The notes: generated by a model from the sequence alone, not told the origin. A stretch of 64,000 bases of DNA from Halomonas faecis (GCF_010993975.1 NZ_JAACZO010000011.1:1-64000); one strand, 5' to 3'; counted from the stretch's first letter, positions 27,816 to 37,889 are shown. Numbers and translations are program-made.

Positions 27816-29810
27816 TTGTCGTCGGATAACGACATCCCCATGCCCCGGCGCTGGAGCGCCTGGCAGGCCATCGCCCTGTACGTCACGGCGATGACCTGTC
27901 TGCTGACACTGCTCATCCTGCTGGTCGCGGTCGGTCAGAACGCGGGTAGCTGGCTCTACGACTGGCGTCACAAAGTGCTCGTGCTTTCCTGTGGCTGGCT
28001 GCTGGTGGCTCTCGCCGGGTTGCTGGCGCTGGTGCACTATCTGCGTCTGCGAAAAACGGAAGCCGAGCTGCTGCGCAGCGAACGGCGGCTGTGGCACATC
28101 AACCGTTCGTTGCAGGCAGAGCTGCGCATTGCCGCCATGGCGTTCGAAACGCACCTGGGGATGTTCATCACCGATGCCCGGGGGCGTATCCAGAAGGTCA
28201 ACCGCACCTTCGAGGCGATCACCGGGTATCGCGAGTCGGAGGTGCTCGGCTGCAATCCGCGCATGCTCAACTCCGGACGCCACCCGCCCGAGTTCTATCG
28301 CGAGATGTGGCAGCACATCCATGACGAGGGGAGCTGGCAAGGCGAGCTGTGGAACCGTCGCAAGAATGGCGACACCTACCCGCAGCGTCTCACCATCAGT
28401 GCGGTGACCGATGACGCCGGAGAAGTCACCCACTACGTGGCGACGCTCAGCGACATCACCACCCGCAAGGCGGCCGAGCAGGAGGCGTATCGCCTGGCTT
28501 ACTACGATCCGCTCACCGGGTTGCCCAACCGTCGCATGATGCTCGATCGCATCGGGCATGCCCTGGAGGCGTATGCGCGTACCCAGCAGCAGGGTGCCGT
28601 GCTGTTCATCGATCTCGATGGTTTCAAGCACGTCAACGACAGCCTGGGACATCAGCAGGGGGATGACGTGCTGCAACTGGTGGCGCGACGCTTCGAGGAG
28701 GCGGGTCACGATGGCGATCTCGTCGCGCGGATCGGCGGTGACGAGTTCGTGATCCTGGTCGAGGCATTGGGCGAGGATCTCGAGATGGCCTCTCAGGCCG
28801 CCGAGCGCAAGGCCAACAAGCTGCTCGCCGCGCTCGCCGAGCCGTTTCGGGTCGGCGAACAGCGCCACCCGGTTTCGGGCAGTATCGGCATCACCCTGCT
28901 CGGTGATGGTACCGAGAGCGTCGAGGAGTGCCTGCAGCAGGCGGAGATGGCCATGTACCAGGCCAAGCAGGCGGGGCGCAACACCCTGCGCTTCTTCGAT
29001 CCCGTGATGCAGGCCGTGGCAGTCCGGCGAGCCATGCTGGAGTCGGATCTGCGTCAGGCCGTGGCGCACGATCAACTGCACCTCTTCTACCAGGTGCAGG
29101 TCGACGAAGCGGAGCGAGTGATGGGGGTGGAAGCGCTGCTGCGTTGGCAGCATCCGGAGCACGGCATGGTGCCGCCCGGCGATTTCATTCCGGTGGCGGA
29201 GGAGAGCTACCTGATCGTTTCCATCGGACGCTGGGTGCTGGAGACCGCGTGTCGACAGCTGGCGGCATGGGCTGCCCGTGCAGAGACGTCGGGCATGACC
29301 ATGGCCGTCAACATCAGCCCCCACCAGTTCCAGCAACCCGATTTCGTGGCCGAGGTGGAAGCCGTGCTGGAGGAGACCCAGGCTCCTCCCGAGCGACTCA
29401 AGCTGGAACTCACCGAAACCCTGTTCCTGGAGGAGCCGGAGATCGCCCGCGCGACCATGCTTCGCCTCAAGACACTGGGCGTGCGCTTCTCCCTGGACGA
29501 TTTCGGCACCGGCTACTCGTCGCTCTCCTACCTCAATCGGCTGCCTCTCGATCAGCTCAAGATCGACCAGTCCTTCGTGCGGCCGCTGTTCGAGGACAGC
29601 GCCAACGAAGTGATTTCGGCATCGATCATCCAGCTCGGCCGCAACTTGGGCCTGGAGGTGATTGCCGAGGGCGTGGAAACCGAGGCGCACCGCGAGTGGC
29701 TGGCCGGGCAGGGCTGTGACGCTTATCAGGGGTATCTCTTCTCGCGCCCGCTGCCACTCGATGACTTGGAAACGCTGCTGGAGACGTCAGCCTGTACCAC
29801 GGGCCGCTGA
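27816..29810 (+). CDS. Membrane PAS-GGDEF-EAL cyclic-di-GMP enzyme
   Basis: This 664-residue inner-membrane signalling enzyme has two N-terminal helices (about 18-40 and 54-76), a PAS domain (about 105-220), a GGDEF domain with intact GGDEF at 307-311, and an EAL domain with EALLRW at 439-444. The latter keeps LTETLF, LDDFGTGYSSLSYL, DQLKIDQSFV and EGVETEAH. Both active sites look intact, so net activity cannot be read from sequence; tandem proteins of this kind are most often phosphodiesterases. The start is TTG at 27816 after GAGGAGAGG. Its position behind the second stator and the FliA promoter suggests it tunes c-di-GMP in swimming cells. Confidence 0.9.
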   Translation: MSSDNDIPMPRRWSAWQAIALYVTAMTCLLTLLILLVAVGQNAGSWLYDWRHKVLVLSCGWLLVALAGLLALVHYLRLRKTEAELLRSERRLWHINRSLQAELRIAAMAFETHLGMFITDARGRIQKVNRTFEAITGYRESEVLGCNPRMLNSGRHPPEFYREMWQHIHDEGSWQGELWNRRKNGDTYPQRLTISAVTDDAGEVTHYVATLSDITTRKAAEQEAYRLAYYDPLTGLPNRRMMLDRIGHALEAYARTQQQGAVLFIDLDGFKHVNDSLGHQQGDDVLQLVARRFEEAGHDGDLVARIGGDEFVILVEALGEDLEMASQAAERKANKLLAALAEPFRVGEQRHPVSGSIGITLLGDGTESVEECLQQAEMAMYQAKQAGRNTLRFFDPVMQAVAVRRAMLESDLRQAVAHDQLHLFYQVQVDEAERVMGVEALLRWQHPEHGMVPPGDFIPVAEESYLIVSIGRWVLETACRQLAAWAARAETSGMTMAVNISPHQFQQPDFVAEVEAVLEETQAPPERLKLELTETLFLEEPEIARATMLRLKTLGVRFSLDDFGTGYSSLSYLNRLPLDQLKIDQSFVRPLFEDSANEVISASIIQLGRNLGLEVIAEGVETEAHREWLAGQGCDAYQGYLFSRPLPLDDLETLLETSACTTGR

Positions 29811-29847
29811 CCGGGTTGCCCAGCCCGGCGTGGCGCCCCACGGAGCG

Positions 29848-30768
29848 TTAGTCCTCGACGCGGCCCAGCAGCAGGAATTCGATCAGTGCCTTCTGGGCGT
29901 GCAGGCGGTTGCCGGCTTCCTGCCAGACCACGGCGCGCGGATCGTCGAGCAGGGTCTCGCTGATCTCTTCACCGCGGTGGGCGGGCAGACAGTGCAGAAA
30001 CAGCACGTCGCGCTTGGCGCGGTCGAGCAGGTCTTCGCTGACCCGGAAACCGGCGAAGTCGGCCTCGCGCTTGGCCTGTTCCTCTTCCTGGCCCATGGAG
30101 GCCCAGACATCGGTGGTCACCAGGTCGGCATCCACGACCGCGGCTTCGGGGTCGTGGAGAATCGTCACTTGGTCCTCGGCGGCGTCGAGTATGTCCTGGC
30201 GCGGCTCGTAGCCTTCGGGGCAGCACACGCGCAGCCGGAAACCGAACTGGCGGGCGGCATTGATCCATGAATGGCACATGTTGTTGCCATCGCCGATCCA
30301 CACGGCCGTCTTGCCCTTGATGTTGCCGCGTTGCTCCGTCCATGTCATGACATCGGCGAGCAACTGACAGGGATGATAGTCGTCGGTCAGGGCATTGATC
30401 ACCGGAACGCTGCTGGCGGCAGCGTATGCCTCGAGGCCGACATGCGAGAAGGTGCGAATCATCACGATGTCGACCATCTCGGCGAGCACGCGGGCGGTGT
30501 CCTCGATCGGCTCGCCGCGGCCGAGTTGGGTATCGCGGGGTGAGAGAAAGAGTGCATGGCCGCCGAATTGGGCCATGGCGGTTTCGAAGGAGACGCGTGT
30601 GCGGGTCGAGGATTTCTCGAAGATCATCGCCATGGTGCGGTTGGCGAAGGGGGCGTAAGTCGGCCCCTGAGCCCGCAAGCGGTTCTTGATGGTGATGCCG
30701 CGCTGGATGAGGTAATGCAACTCGTCGCGGCTCAGATCCAGTAGCGTCAGGAAATGGCGTGTCGCCAT
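29848..30768 (-). CDS. argF: Ornithine carbamoyltransferase
   Basis: ArgF makes citrulline from ornithine and carbamoyl phosphate in arginine synthesis. The carbamoyl-phosphate motif is [10 protein letters not shown] and the ornithine/catalytic motif is [12 protein letters not shown], both diagnostic. I chose ATG at 30768 ([13 protein letters not shown]) after GGGAGAAACCACC, giving 306 residues, the usual length. The GTG at 30783 overlaps the ribosome site. It shares the window with argG but not an operon. It converges with the GGDEF-EAL gene and diverges from grxD. Confidence 0.95.
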   Translation of the reverse strand: MATRHFLTLLDLSRDELHYLIQRGITIKNRLRAQGPTYAPFANRTMAMIFEKSSTRTRVSFETAMAQFGGHALFLSPRDTQLGRGEPIEDTARVLAEMVDIVMIRTFSHVGLEAYAAASSVPVINALTDDYHPCQLLADVMTWTEQRGNIKGKTAVWIGDGNNMCHSWINAARQFGFRLRVCCPEGYEPRQDILDAAEDQVTILHDPEAAVVDADLVTTDVWASMGQEEEQAKREADFAGFRVSEDLLDRAKRDVLFLHCLPAHRGEEISETLLDDPRAVVWQEAGNRLHAQKALIEFLLLGRVED

Positions 30769-30795
30769 GGTGGTTTCTCCCACGAAAAAACGCCC

Positions 30796-30824
30796 ATCCT
30801 AGCCAGCCGTCGGGGGATGCGCAA
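30796..30824 (-). promoter_or_regulatory. Candidate sigma-70 promoter for argF
   Basis: On the minus strand TTGCGC (30824-30819), 17 bases, then TAGGAT (30801-30796), about 28 bases upstream of the argF ATG. The boxes are reasonable but not perfect. I could not recognise a clear ArgR operator. Confidence 0.45.
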
Positions 30825-30930
30825 TGCGCCTGGCATGGGTAGAATGTGGCCATGAATAAAGGCCAAGCGTCGCACTCGGGTATTGCCCGTCGGCGAGCTT
30901 GCCACTCACGTGAAAGAACCGGGAGCGCAA

Positions 30931-31275
30931 ATGAGCACCACCATCGAGAACATCCAGCGTCAGATCAGCGAAAATCCGATCCTGATCTACATGAAGGGGA
31001 CGCCGCAGCTGCCGCAATGCGGGTTCTCGGCCCAAACCGTTCAGGCTCTGATGTCCTGCGGTGAGCGTTTCGCCTTCGTCAACGTACTCGACAACCCGGA
31101 CATTCGCGCCGAACTCCCCAAGTATGCCAACTGGCCGACGTTCCCTCAGCTGTGGGTCGACGGCGAGCTGGTGGGCGGTTGCGACATCGTCGCCGAGATG
31201 TACGAAAGTGGCGAGCTGGAGACGCTGATCAAGGAAACTGCCGAGAAGCACAAGGACGATCAGCCGGAAGGCTGA
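30931..31275 (+). CDS. grxD: Monothiol glutaredoxin Grx4 (GrxD)
   Basis: This CGFS-type monothiol glutaredoxin binds or transfers Fe-S clusters, often with BolA. The 114-residue product has the active site Cys30 in PQCGFSAQ, the WPTFPQLWVDGELVGGCDI glutathione-binding region, and the family's charged C terminus. ATG at 30931 follows GGGAGCGCAA; the open frame extends 48 bases upstream without a better ribosome site. It converges with rnt. Confidence 0.95.
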   Translation: MSTTIENIQRQISENPILIYMKGTPQLPQCGFSAQTVQALMSCGERFAFVNVLDNPDIRAELPKYANWPTFPQLWVDGELVGGCDIVAEMYESGELETLIKETAEKHKDDQPEG

Positions 31276-31302
31276 AGCTCGAAGAGCGGCGCTTCGCCTT
31301 TC

Positions 31303-31968
31303 TTACTCCTCTTCCATCCCCTGTTCGCGCTGGGCCTGCGCCCAGCCCCCCAGATCCTTGTAGCGATTGACCATGGCGCAGAAAAGCTCGGCGGTGCGTT
31401 CGGTATCGTAGCGTGCCGAGTGCGCCTCCTGGTTGTCGAAGGGGATGCCCGCGGCCTGGCAGGCACGGGCGAGTACCGTCTGGCCGTAGATCAGCCCGGC
31501 GAGGCTCGCCGTATCGAAGCTCGAGAACGGATGGAAGGGGTTGCGCTTGATACCGCAGCGCGCCACGGCTGCATTGAGGAAACCATGGTCGAATGCCGAG
31601 TTGTGGCCGACCAGCACGGCGCGGGTGCAGCCGTGGGCTTTGATTGCCTTGCGCACGGGACGAAAGATCTCGCCGAGCGCCTCGGCTTCGGAGAGGGCGA
31701 CGCGCTGGCGCAGTGGGTCGTCGAGCTTGATGCCGGTGAAGTCCAGCGCCGATTGCTCGATGTTGGCTCCTTCGAAGGGGTCCAGATGAAAGGCGTAGGT
31801 GGCATCGGGTAGCAGATTGCCGTCCGGGTCCATGGTGAGGGTGACGGCAGCGATCTCCAGAATCGCATCCCGCTGGGAGTCGAACCCTCCGGTTTCCAGG
31901 TCCACCACCACTGGCAGGAAGCTGCGGAATCGCTGGGCCATCAGATCGCGGGCTATCGCCTCGCTCAT
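31303..31968 (-). CDS. rnt: Ribonuclease T
   Basis: RNase T trims 3' ends of tRNA and other stable RNAs. The 221-residue DEDDh exonuclease has [19 protein letters not shown] (first Asp/Glu), [14 protein letters not shown] (second Asp), and [16 protein letters not shown] (His and last Asp). Length and motifs fit RNase T better than DnaQ epsilon or oligoribonuclease. The next gene on its downstream side, grxD, is also a common neighbour of rnt in gammaproteobacteria. Confidence 0.93.
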   Translation of the reverse strand: MSEAIARDLMAQRFRSFLPVVVDLETGGFDSQRDAILEIAAVTLTMDPDGNLLPDATYAFHLDPFEGANIEQSALDFTGIKLDDPLRQRVALSEAEALGEIFRPVRKAIKAHGCTRAVLVGHNSAFDHGFLNAAVARCGIKRNPFHPFSSFDTASLAGLIYGQTVLARACQAAGIPFDNQEAHSARYDTERTAELFCAMVNRYKDLGGWAQAQREQGMEEE

Positions 31969-32078
31969 GCACCTCTCCTTCGTCTATGCGCCGATTGCGG
32001 TCGTCGAAAAGTGGACAGCAGTCTAGCAGGTTGGCAAGAGGCCGTCCCGCGCCGGTATTCGCCGCGCAGCAGCCACGC

Positions 32079-32084
32079 TATAAT
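32079..32084 (+). promoter_or_regulatory. Consensus -10 box before argG
   Basis: A perfect TATAAT at 32079-32084 stands 37 bases upstream of the argG ATG. No good TTGACA is present at the right distance (TATTCG at 32056), so an activator or a weak -35 may be involved. Confidence 0.5.
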
Positions 32085-32120
32085 CCCAACCTTCAGTCGT
32101 TCATCACAAAGGAGCCCCGA

Positions 32121-33341
32121 ATGTCCGATGTCAAGAAGGTCGTGCTGGCCTATTCCGGCGGCCTGGATACATCCGTCATCGTCAAGTGGTTGCAGGAGAC
32201 CTATGACTGCGAGGTCGTGACCTTCACTGCCGACATCGGCCAGGGCGAGGAAGTGGAGCCGGCTCGTGCCAAGGCTCAGGCGCTGGGCGTCAAGGAGGTC
32301 TACATCGAAGATCTCCGCGAGGAGTTCGTGCGCGACTACGTCTATCCGATGTTTCGCGCCAACACCATCTACGAAGGCGAGTACCTCCTGGGTACCTCCA
32401 TCGCCCGCCCGCTGATCGCCAAGCGCCTGATCGAGATCGCCAATCAGACCGGTGCCGACGCCATTTCTCACGGTGCCACCGGCAAGGGCAACGACCAGGT
32501 TCGCTTCGAGCTCGGGGCTTATGCGCTCAAGCCCGGCGTCAAGGTGATCGCACCGTGGCGCGAGTGGGACCTGACCTCCCGCGAGAAGCTGATGGCCTAC
32601 TGCCAGCAGCACGACATCCCGGTGGACTTCACCAGCCAGAAGAAGAAGTCCCCGTATTCCATGGACGCCAATCTGCTGCACATTTCCTACGAAGGCGGCA
32701 ACCTCGAGGATCCGTGGGTGGAAGCCGAAGAGGACATGTGGCGCTGGAGCGTCTCCCCGGAAGCCGCCCCGGACACCCCGACCTATGTCGAGCTGACCTA
32801 TGACAAGGGCGACATCGTGGCCATCGACGGCCAGCCGATGAAGCCCCATGACGTGCTCTCCCGTCTCAACCAGTTGGGAGGCGACAACGGCATCGGCCGT
32901 CTGGACATCGTCGAGAACCGCTATGTGGGAATGAAATCCCGCGGTTGTTACGAGACGCCGGGTGGCACCATCATGCTGCGCGCTCATCGCGCCATCGAGT
33001 CGATCACTCTGGACCGGGAGGAAGCCCACCTCAAGGACGAGCTGATGCCCAAGTACGCCGAGGTGATCTACAACGGTTACTGGTGGAGCCCCGAGCGGCG
33101 CATGCTGCAGGCCGCCATCGACGAAACCCAGAAGAACGTCTCCGGCGTGGTGCGCATGAAGCTCTACAAGGGCAGTGCCACCGTGGTGGGGCGCAAGTCC
33201 GAGCAGTCGCTGTTCGACGAGTCGATCGCCACCTTCGAAGACGATGCCGGCGCCTACGACCAGAAGGATGCCGAAGGCTTCATCAAGCTCAATGCCCTGC
33301 GGTTGAGGATTGCTGCCGGGAAGGGGCGCCAGCAGGATTAA
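32121..33341 (+). CDS. argG: Argininosuccinate synthase
   Basis: ArgG joins citrulline and aspartate with ATP to make argininosuccinate. The 406-residue product has the N-type ATP-binding motif [16 protein letters not shown] at the start, [13 protein letters not shown], and [20 protein letters not shown] at 32121 has a good AAAGGAG ribosome site. The frame is open further upstream to 31986, but that stretch overlaps the promoter. A MITE-like repeat begins one base after its stop codon. Confidence 0.96.
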   Translation: MSDVKKVVLAYSGGLDTSVIVKWLQETYDCEVVTFTADIGQGEEVEPARAKAQALGVKEVYIEDLREEFVRDYVYPMFRANTIYEGEYLLGTSIARPLIAKRLIEIANQTGADAISHGATGKGNDQVRFELGAYALKPGVKVIAPWREWDLTSREKLMAYCQQHDIPVDFTSQKKKSPYSMDANLLHISYEGGNLEDPWVEAEEDMWRWSVSPEAAPDTPTYVELTYDKGDIVAIDGQPMKPHDVLSRLNQLGGDNGIGRLDIVENRYVGMKSRGCYETPGGTIMLRAHRAIESITLDREEAHLKDELMPKYAEVIYNGYWWSPERRMLQAAIDETQKNVSGVVRMKLYKGSATVVGRKSEQSLFDESIATFEDDAGAYDQKDAEGFIKLNALRLRIAAGKGRQQD

Positions 33342-33342
33342 G

Positions 33343-33500
33343 GAAACGCTGATTTATTGCTGCGCTCGATATCTTGGCCGCCGGCGGTGCTCGTACGCGA
33401 GCCCGGTCGAAATCCTCACCTAGTACCGCATAGGCTCCGGTTTCTGTGCTCCGGCGACGGCCAACCTCTCTTCGCTCGCTACATAAATCAGGCGTTCCCT
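33343..33500 (+). mobile_element. MITE-like fold-back element after argG
   Basis: This is a 158-base non-coding block whose two ends are imperfect inverted repeats. The left end is GGAAACGCTGATTTATTGC. The right end, read on the other strand, is GGGAACGCCTGATTTATG. The similarity continues inward: TTGGCCGCCGGCGG on the left faces TTGGCCGTCGCCGG on the right. Nearly the whole element can therefore fold back on itself. It has no open frame of note. It looks like a miniature inverted-repeat element or an insertion-sequence remnant; the parent element is not identified. A 56-base gap to the next gene follows. Confidence 0.6.
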
Positions 33501-33556
33501 GAAATGCTGCCTGTGCCGGCACCGACTGGGCCGGCGCGCTTGTCTTGGGAGGTCAT

Positions 33557-33856
33557 ATGCTGAAGAAACTGTTGGGTGGTCTGTTCGGTAGCGGTGGAGA
33601 TGCGTCGGGGAGTACGGCGACTGCCGAGCCGGTGGAGTATCACGGCTACCAGATCATCTCCGAGCCGGCGGAACAGGGTGGGCAGTTCCGCGTCAGCGGC
33701 TGGATACGCAAGCCCGGGGCCGATGGCGAGACCCTCGAGCACCGCTTCGAGCGTTCCGACCTGGTACCCGGTCGCGAGGCCTGCGATGACCTGATGGTAC
33801 GCAAGGCGCAGATTTACATCGATCAGGTTGGCGACGAGATGTTCGAGCCGCGCTGA
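33557..33856 (+). CDS. HlyU-family small protein
   Basis: This 99-residue protein resembles the HlyU family (named for a Vibrio haemolysin regulator). It begins MLKKLLGGLFGSGG and continues with EYHGYQIISEPAEQGGQFRVSG and a final QVGDEMFEPR. ATG at 33557 follows GGGAGGTCAT. The family is small and mostly uncharacterised outside Vibrio; regulatory function here is not established. It stands alone between the MITE-like element and the nucleotidyltransferase gene. Confidence 0.7.
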   Translation: MLKKLLGGLFGSGGDASGSTATAEPVEYHGYQIISEPAEQGGQFRVSGWIRKPGADGETLEHRFERSDLVPGREACDDLMVRKAQIYIDQVGDEMFEPR

Positions 33857-34002
33857 GCCCCTTCAGGCAATGGCAGCGAGATGCGATGGAGGTCCGGGAT
33901 CGGTCGTTGCTCGTTTTCCTGCGCCTTTCGCCCAAGTGCTGTCGGGTGGCGCTCTCGCTACACTTCGGTCATTGCCGATTGACGCGATGAGCGGAAGTGT
34001 CC

Positions 34003-35130
34003 ATGCGCCTGCTGCACCGAGCCTCCCCGTGGCGTGACCTCTTCGCCGCCGATACGCTGCCCGACCCTCGGCGGCTCCCCGATCTGCTGGCGCCGCTGAG
34101 TTCGGCCCTGGCGGAGCTCGGCCCAACGCCAAGCCTCGCTGCCGCGCACGCCTGGCAGGGGCGGCTGGTCGAAGCCCTGGGCCGCCTCGATCTGCCCGCG
34201 GGGCGTATCAGCCAACTGATCAGCGACCACAACGATTGGCTCTATCGACGGGCCATCGAACTCTCCCTCGACGAGATGGCCGGCCAGGGCTGGGGTGCGC
34301 CCCCGGTGGCCTACTGCGTACTCACGCTGGGCTCCGGCGCCCGCCATGAGAGCCTGCTCGGGCCGGACCAGGACAACGCCATGATCGTCGACGACTACCC
34401 GGATGCTCAGCACACCGCGATCGACGGCTATTTCCAGAATCTTGGTGAGCGATTCACGGCGCGCCTGGACGAAGCCGGTATTCCACTCTGCAACGGCCAT
34501 GTCATGGCGCGCTGGCCGATGTGGCGCAAGCGGCTCTCCGAATGGTGCGAGCAGCTGTCGATCTGGACGGCCGAGCGGCGAGTGAAGCGGGTGCAGCAGG
34601 CCAACATCCTGCTTGACTTCCATCCGGTCCACGGCGACGTCTCACTGGCCGAGTCGCTGCGCGACTGCGTGGCGGAGCGGCTGCCGAAGGCGGGGCTCTT
34701 CCTCGACGAGATGGCGGCACTGCTCGATGAATCGCCAGTGGCGCTGGATCGTTTCGGGCGGGTTGCCGGCGGTGGAGATGGCGCTCCCCATGACCGCGCC
34801 GTGAATCTCAAGCATCAGGGGGTGTTGCCGCTGGTGGGGGGCGTGCGGTTACTGGCGCTGCGTCATGGCGTGCGTCCGCCGGATACCCGTCGGCGGTTGG
34901 CCTCCCTGGTGGCCAAAGGGGCGCTGGATAGCCGTGAGGCGTATGGCCTGGGGGCGGCGCTGGAGCGGCTGCAGGCGCGGTTGCTGGCGGCCCAGCGACG
35001 TAGTCTGGCAGCTGGTGGCGGAGCTGATGGTTGGGTCGACCAGGCGCAGCTGGAAGCGGACGAACGCCTTCTGCTGCGCCATGATCTGCACACGATACGG
35101 CGTTTCGTCCGTCAGGTCGGTCGTCGGTAG
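34003..35130 (+). CDS. DUF294-type putative nucleotidyltransferase
   Basis: This 375-residue protein has the nucleotidyltransferase signature LGSGARHESLLGPDQDNAMI (residues 109-128), with the metal-binding pair Asp122 and Asp124, as in GlnD and the DUF294 family. A helical DUF294 C-terminal-type domain fills the rest. Many relatives carry cNMP-binding and CBS domains in front; they are absent here. I chose ATG at 34003 after GGAAG; a GTG at 33997 is an alternative. The gene converges with the SLC5-histidine kinase, 20 bases apart. Related genes sit next to exonuclease and acetate-permease genes in pseudomonads, as I recall, so the neighbourhood may be functional. Confidence 0.75.
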   Translation: MRLLHRASPWRDLFAADTLPDPRRLPDLLAPLSSALAELGPTPSLAAAHAWQGRLVEALGRLDLPAGRISQLISDHNDWLYRRAIELSLDEMAGQGWGAPPVAYCVLTLGSGARHESLLGPDQDNAMIVDDYPDAQHTAIDGYFQNLGERFTARLDEAGIPLCNGHVMARWPMWRKRLSEWCEQLSIWTAERRVKRVQQANILLDFHPVHGDVSLAESLRDCVAERLPKAGLFLDEMAALLDESPVALDRFGRVAGGGDGAPHDRAVNLKHQGVLPLVGGVRLLALRHGVRPPDTRRRLASLVAKGALDSREAYGLGAALERLQARLLAAQRRSLAAGGGADGWVDQAQLEADERLLLRHDLHTIRRFVRQVGRR

Positions 35131-35149
35131 CGTGTCACTGAGCGGGCGA

Positions 35150-37885
35150 TCAGCGCGGTGAGCTGGGTAGCTCCATCACCAGGCACGCTCCCCCGAGGGT
35201 GGGGGCATCCTCGACCCACAGCCGGCCGCCCAGATGGGCGACGATGCCCCGGCTGATGGGCAGGCCCAGGCCACTGCCGCGCGGGCGTCCACGTACCTGG
35301 TCGGCACCGTCGTCGTGCCGCTGGATCTGGTGGAACTTCTCGAACACGCGTTCGCGCTCATCCGGCGCGATGCCGGGGCCGTTGTCCTCGACGCTGAGGC
35401 GATAGTGCGACTTGTAGGGTGCTAGGTGCAGGCGTACCCGTGGTGCGTCGTCATCGGCGAATTTGCCGGCATTGTCGAGCAGGTTGATGATCACCTGTTC
35501 GAGGCGGTCGGGGTCGCCGATCACCATGGCCTGGTCGGGCTCGATGTCGACCTCCAGAGCTACGCCGCGATCCTCCTGAAGCCGGTGCACCGCGTCGATG
35601 CTGTGGCGGACGAGCTCGACCAGGTCGAGCGGCCGAGGGTCGAGCGTCAACCTGCCGCTCTCCAGGCGGGCCAGGTCGAGGATCTCTTCGATCAGGCGCG
35701 ACAGCCGTTGACTCTCCTTGACCACCACGTCGAGGAAATGCACGCGTTTCTCGTCGGGCAACGACTCGCTGTCGCGCAGGATCTCGGCGAAGGCACGGAT
35801 CGAGGTGAGCGGGGTGCGCAGCTCATGGCTGACCATGGCCACGAATTCGTCCTTGAGCCGGTCCAATTCGCGCAGCCGCTCGTTGGCGGCGCGCAGCTCC
35901 TCGCCGATACGCGCCAGTTCGCGGGATTTCTGCTCCAACTGGCGGTTGTACTCCAGCGTCTGCGACGTGGTGTCGAGAATGCTCAGGATCGACTCCAGGT
36001 CCAGCGCCTCGCCGCGCACGACGGAATTGATCAGCACCCGTGCCGAGGCGTTGCCCAGCGCTCCGGAAAGCGCCTGCTCGGCACGCGCGATCAGTGCCGG
36101 CGGGGCGGGTTCGTCGTCGTCGCGTTGGCGCTCGCCGGGAGTGTCCAGTGTGCGCGCAGTGGCGTTGGCGCCCAGGTAGCGGCCCAGCAGGCTTCTCAGC
36201 TCTCCGCGGGTGGTCTGGCCGCGCCATAGCGAGGTGTGCTCGAGCCCGGGGTTCATGGCTTCGGTGAACAGGGCGGCCTGGGTCTGTTCCAGCGGGCTCT
36301 GACGCGTGAACAGGGAGACTCCCACCAGCAGCCCGACGTTGGCGGTCAGGCTCCATAGTAGCGAGTGGGCGTAGATGTCCCAGCCCTCCAGTCCGAACAG
36401 GGCGTAGGGCTTGAGCCAGGCGAGCCCCCACAGACCCTCGTGCAAGAAGGCGTCGTCCAGCCAGCCCGACTGGGCGAAACCGGGCAGTAGCAGCGTGTAG
36501 GCCCATACCAGGAAGCCGGCAATCAAGCCTAGGCTTGCCCCGATGCGGTTGGCGCCGCGCCAGTACAGACCGATCAACATCGCCGGAGCGAACTGGGCGG
36601 CGGCGGCGAAAGAGACCAGGCCGATGGTGACCAGGCTGTAGGAGTCGCCGATCAGTGCATGGTAGAGGTAGCCGAGCAGCAGGATCAGCACGATGGCCAC
36701 GCGGCGAATGCCCAGCAGCCAGCCGGCCAGCTCGCCCTGAGAGCTGAGGTGCAGGTGGCGTGAGCGCAGCAGCAACGGCATGACCAACTGGTTGCTGACC
36801 ATGGTGGAGAGCGCGATGGTCTCGACGATCACCATGCTGGTGGCTGCCGATAGACCGCCGATGAACACCAGCAGCGGGATGCCGTCGAGCCCCGCTGCCA
36901 GCGGCAGGGTGAGAACGAAGCTGTCCGGATCGCTGTTGCCGCTGGGCAGCAGCAGCCCGGCCATGGCGATGGGGATCACGAACAGGTTGATGGCCAGCAG
37001 GTAGAGCGGGAAGAGCCAGCTGGCGCGCTTGAGATGCCGCTCGTCGACGTTTTCCACGACCAGCACCTGGAACTGACGCGGCAAGGCGATGAAGGCGAGG
37101 AAGGCTAGCGCCAGCGTGCCGAACCACCCGGTAGCGCCTCCCGGCACGGCGCCCAGCCCTAGGGCACCGCTCAGCTCGGGGTCGGCAGCGACCTGAGCGA
37201 ACAGGTCGCCCGGCCCCTGGAAGAGTCCGAACACCACGAAGACGCCGATGCTGAGAAACGCCACCAGTTTGACCAGCGACTCGAAAGCGATGGCCGCCAC
37301 CATGCCTTCGTGGCGTTCGCTGGCGTCCAGATGGCGCGTGCCGAACAGGATGATGAACACGGCCAGTACCAGCGCCACCCAGAACGACTTGTCCGTCCAG
37401 AAACTCTCCTCGGCCAGGCGGAAATCGGCTGCCTCGGGGTAGTTGACCAGCACTGCATGGCTCAGGGTAATGGCTTTGAGCTGCAGGGCGATGTAGGGCG
37501 TGATGCCGATCAATGCAATCAGCGCCACCAGGGCGCCGAGGCTCGAGCTCTTGCCGTAGCGGGCACTGATGAAATCGGCGATGGAGGTGATGCGTTGCGA
37601 GCTGGCGATGCGCACCATCTTACGGATCATCAGTGGACCCATGAGCATCGCCAGGGTGGGCCCAAGGTAGATGAGCAGAAAGCTGGGGCCGAATTCGGCG
37701 GCGCGACCCACGCTGCCGTAGAAGGTCCAGGCCGTGCAGTACACGGCGATGGATAGCGCATAGACGGTGGGCGAGCCGATCAGCGAGCGGTTCTGTTCGG
37801 CTCGCCGGTCGCCCCATGCAGCGATCACGAAGAGCAGGGCGAGATAGCCGAAGGCGACCGTCAGGACTACCGGATCGCTGCGCAT
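35150..37885 (-). CDS. SLC5-transporter/sensor histidine kinase fusion (CrbS/CbrA-like)
   Basis: This 911-residue protein starts with a sodium:solute symporter (SLC5) domain of about 12-13 membrane helices (1 to about 520). A linker and coiled coil follow, then HisKA with phospho-acceptor His687 in MVSHELRTPLTSIRAF. The ATPase domain has NLLDNAGKFAD, VEDNGPGIAPDE and GSGLGLPIS. Proteins of this layout (CrbS, CbrA, MxtR) couple transport or sensing of carbon sources such as acetate or histidine to gene control. There is no attached receiver or Hpt domain. It is last in a four-gene operon whose first gene is a single receiver. The ligand is unknown. Confidence 0.88.
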   Translation of the reverse strand: MRSDPVVLTVAFGYLALLFVIAAWGDRRAEQNRSLIGSPTVYALSIAVYCTAWTFYGSVGRAAEFGPSFLLIYLGPTLAMLMGPLMIRKMVRIASSQRITSIADFISARYGKSSSLGALVALIALIGITPYIALQLKAITLSHAVLVNYPEAADFRLAEESFWTDKSFWVALVLAVFIILFGTRHLDASERHEGMVAAIAFESLVKLVAFLSIGVFVVFGLFQGPGDLFAQVAADPELSGALGLGAVPGGATGWFGTLALAFLAFIALPRQFQVLVVENVDERHLKRASWLFPLYLLAINLFVIPIAMAGLLLPSGNSDPDSFVLTLPLAAGLDGIPLLVFIGGLSAATSMVIVETIALSTMVSNQLVMPLLLRSRHLHLSSQGELAGWLLGIRRVAIVLILLLGYLYHALIGDSYSLVTIGLVSFAAAAQFAPAMLIGLYWRGANRIGASLGLIAGFLVWAYTLLLPGFAQSGWLDDAFLHEGLWGLAWLKPYALFGLEGWDIYAHSLLWSLTANVGLLVGVSLFTRQSPLEQTQAALFTEAMNPGLEHTSLWRGQTTRGELRSLLGRYLGANATARTLDTPGERQRDDDEPAPPALIARAEQALSGALGNASARVLINSVVRGEALDLESILSILDTTSQTLEYNRQLEQKSRELARIGEELRAANERLRELDRLKDEFVAMVSHELRTPLTSIRAFAEILRDSESLPDEKRVHFLDVVVKESQRLSRLIEEILDLARLESGRLTLDPRPLDLVELVRHSIDAVHRLQEDRGVALEVDIEPDQAMVIGDPDRLEQVIINLLDNAGKFADDDAPRVRLHLAPYKSHYRLSVEDNGPGIAPDERERVFEKFHQIQRHDDGADQVRGRPRGSGLGLPISRGIVAHLGGRLWVEDAPTLGGACLVMELPSSPR

Positions 37886-37889
37886 CGGA

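Noticed and set aside
27474..29690. Minus-strand frame of 738 codons opposite the PAS-GGDEF-EAL gene
   Set aside because: Shadow of a firmly identified gene; no family motifs and no start context.
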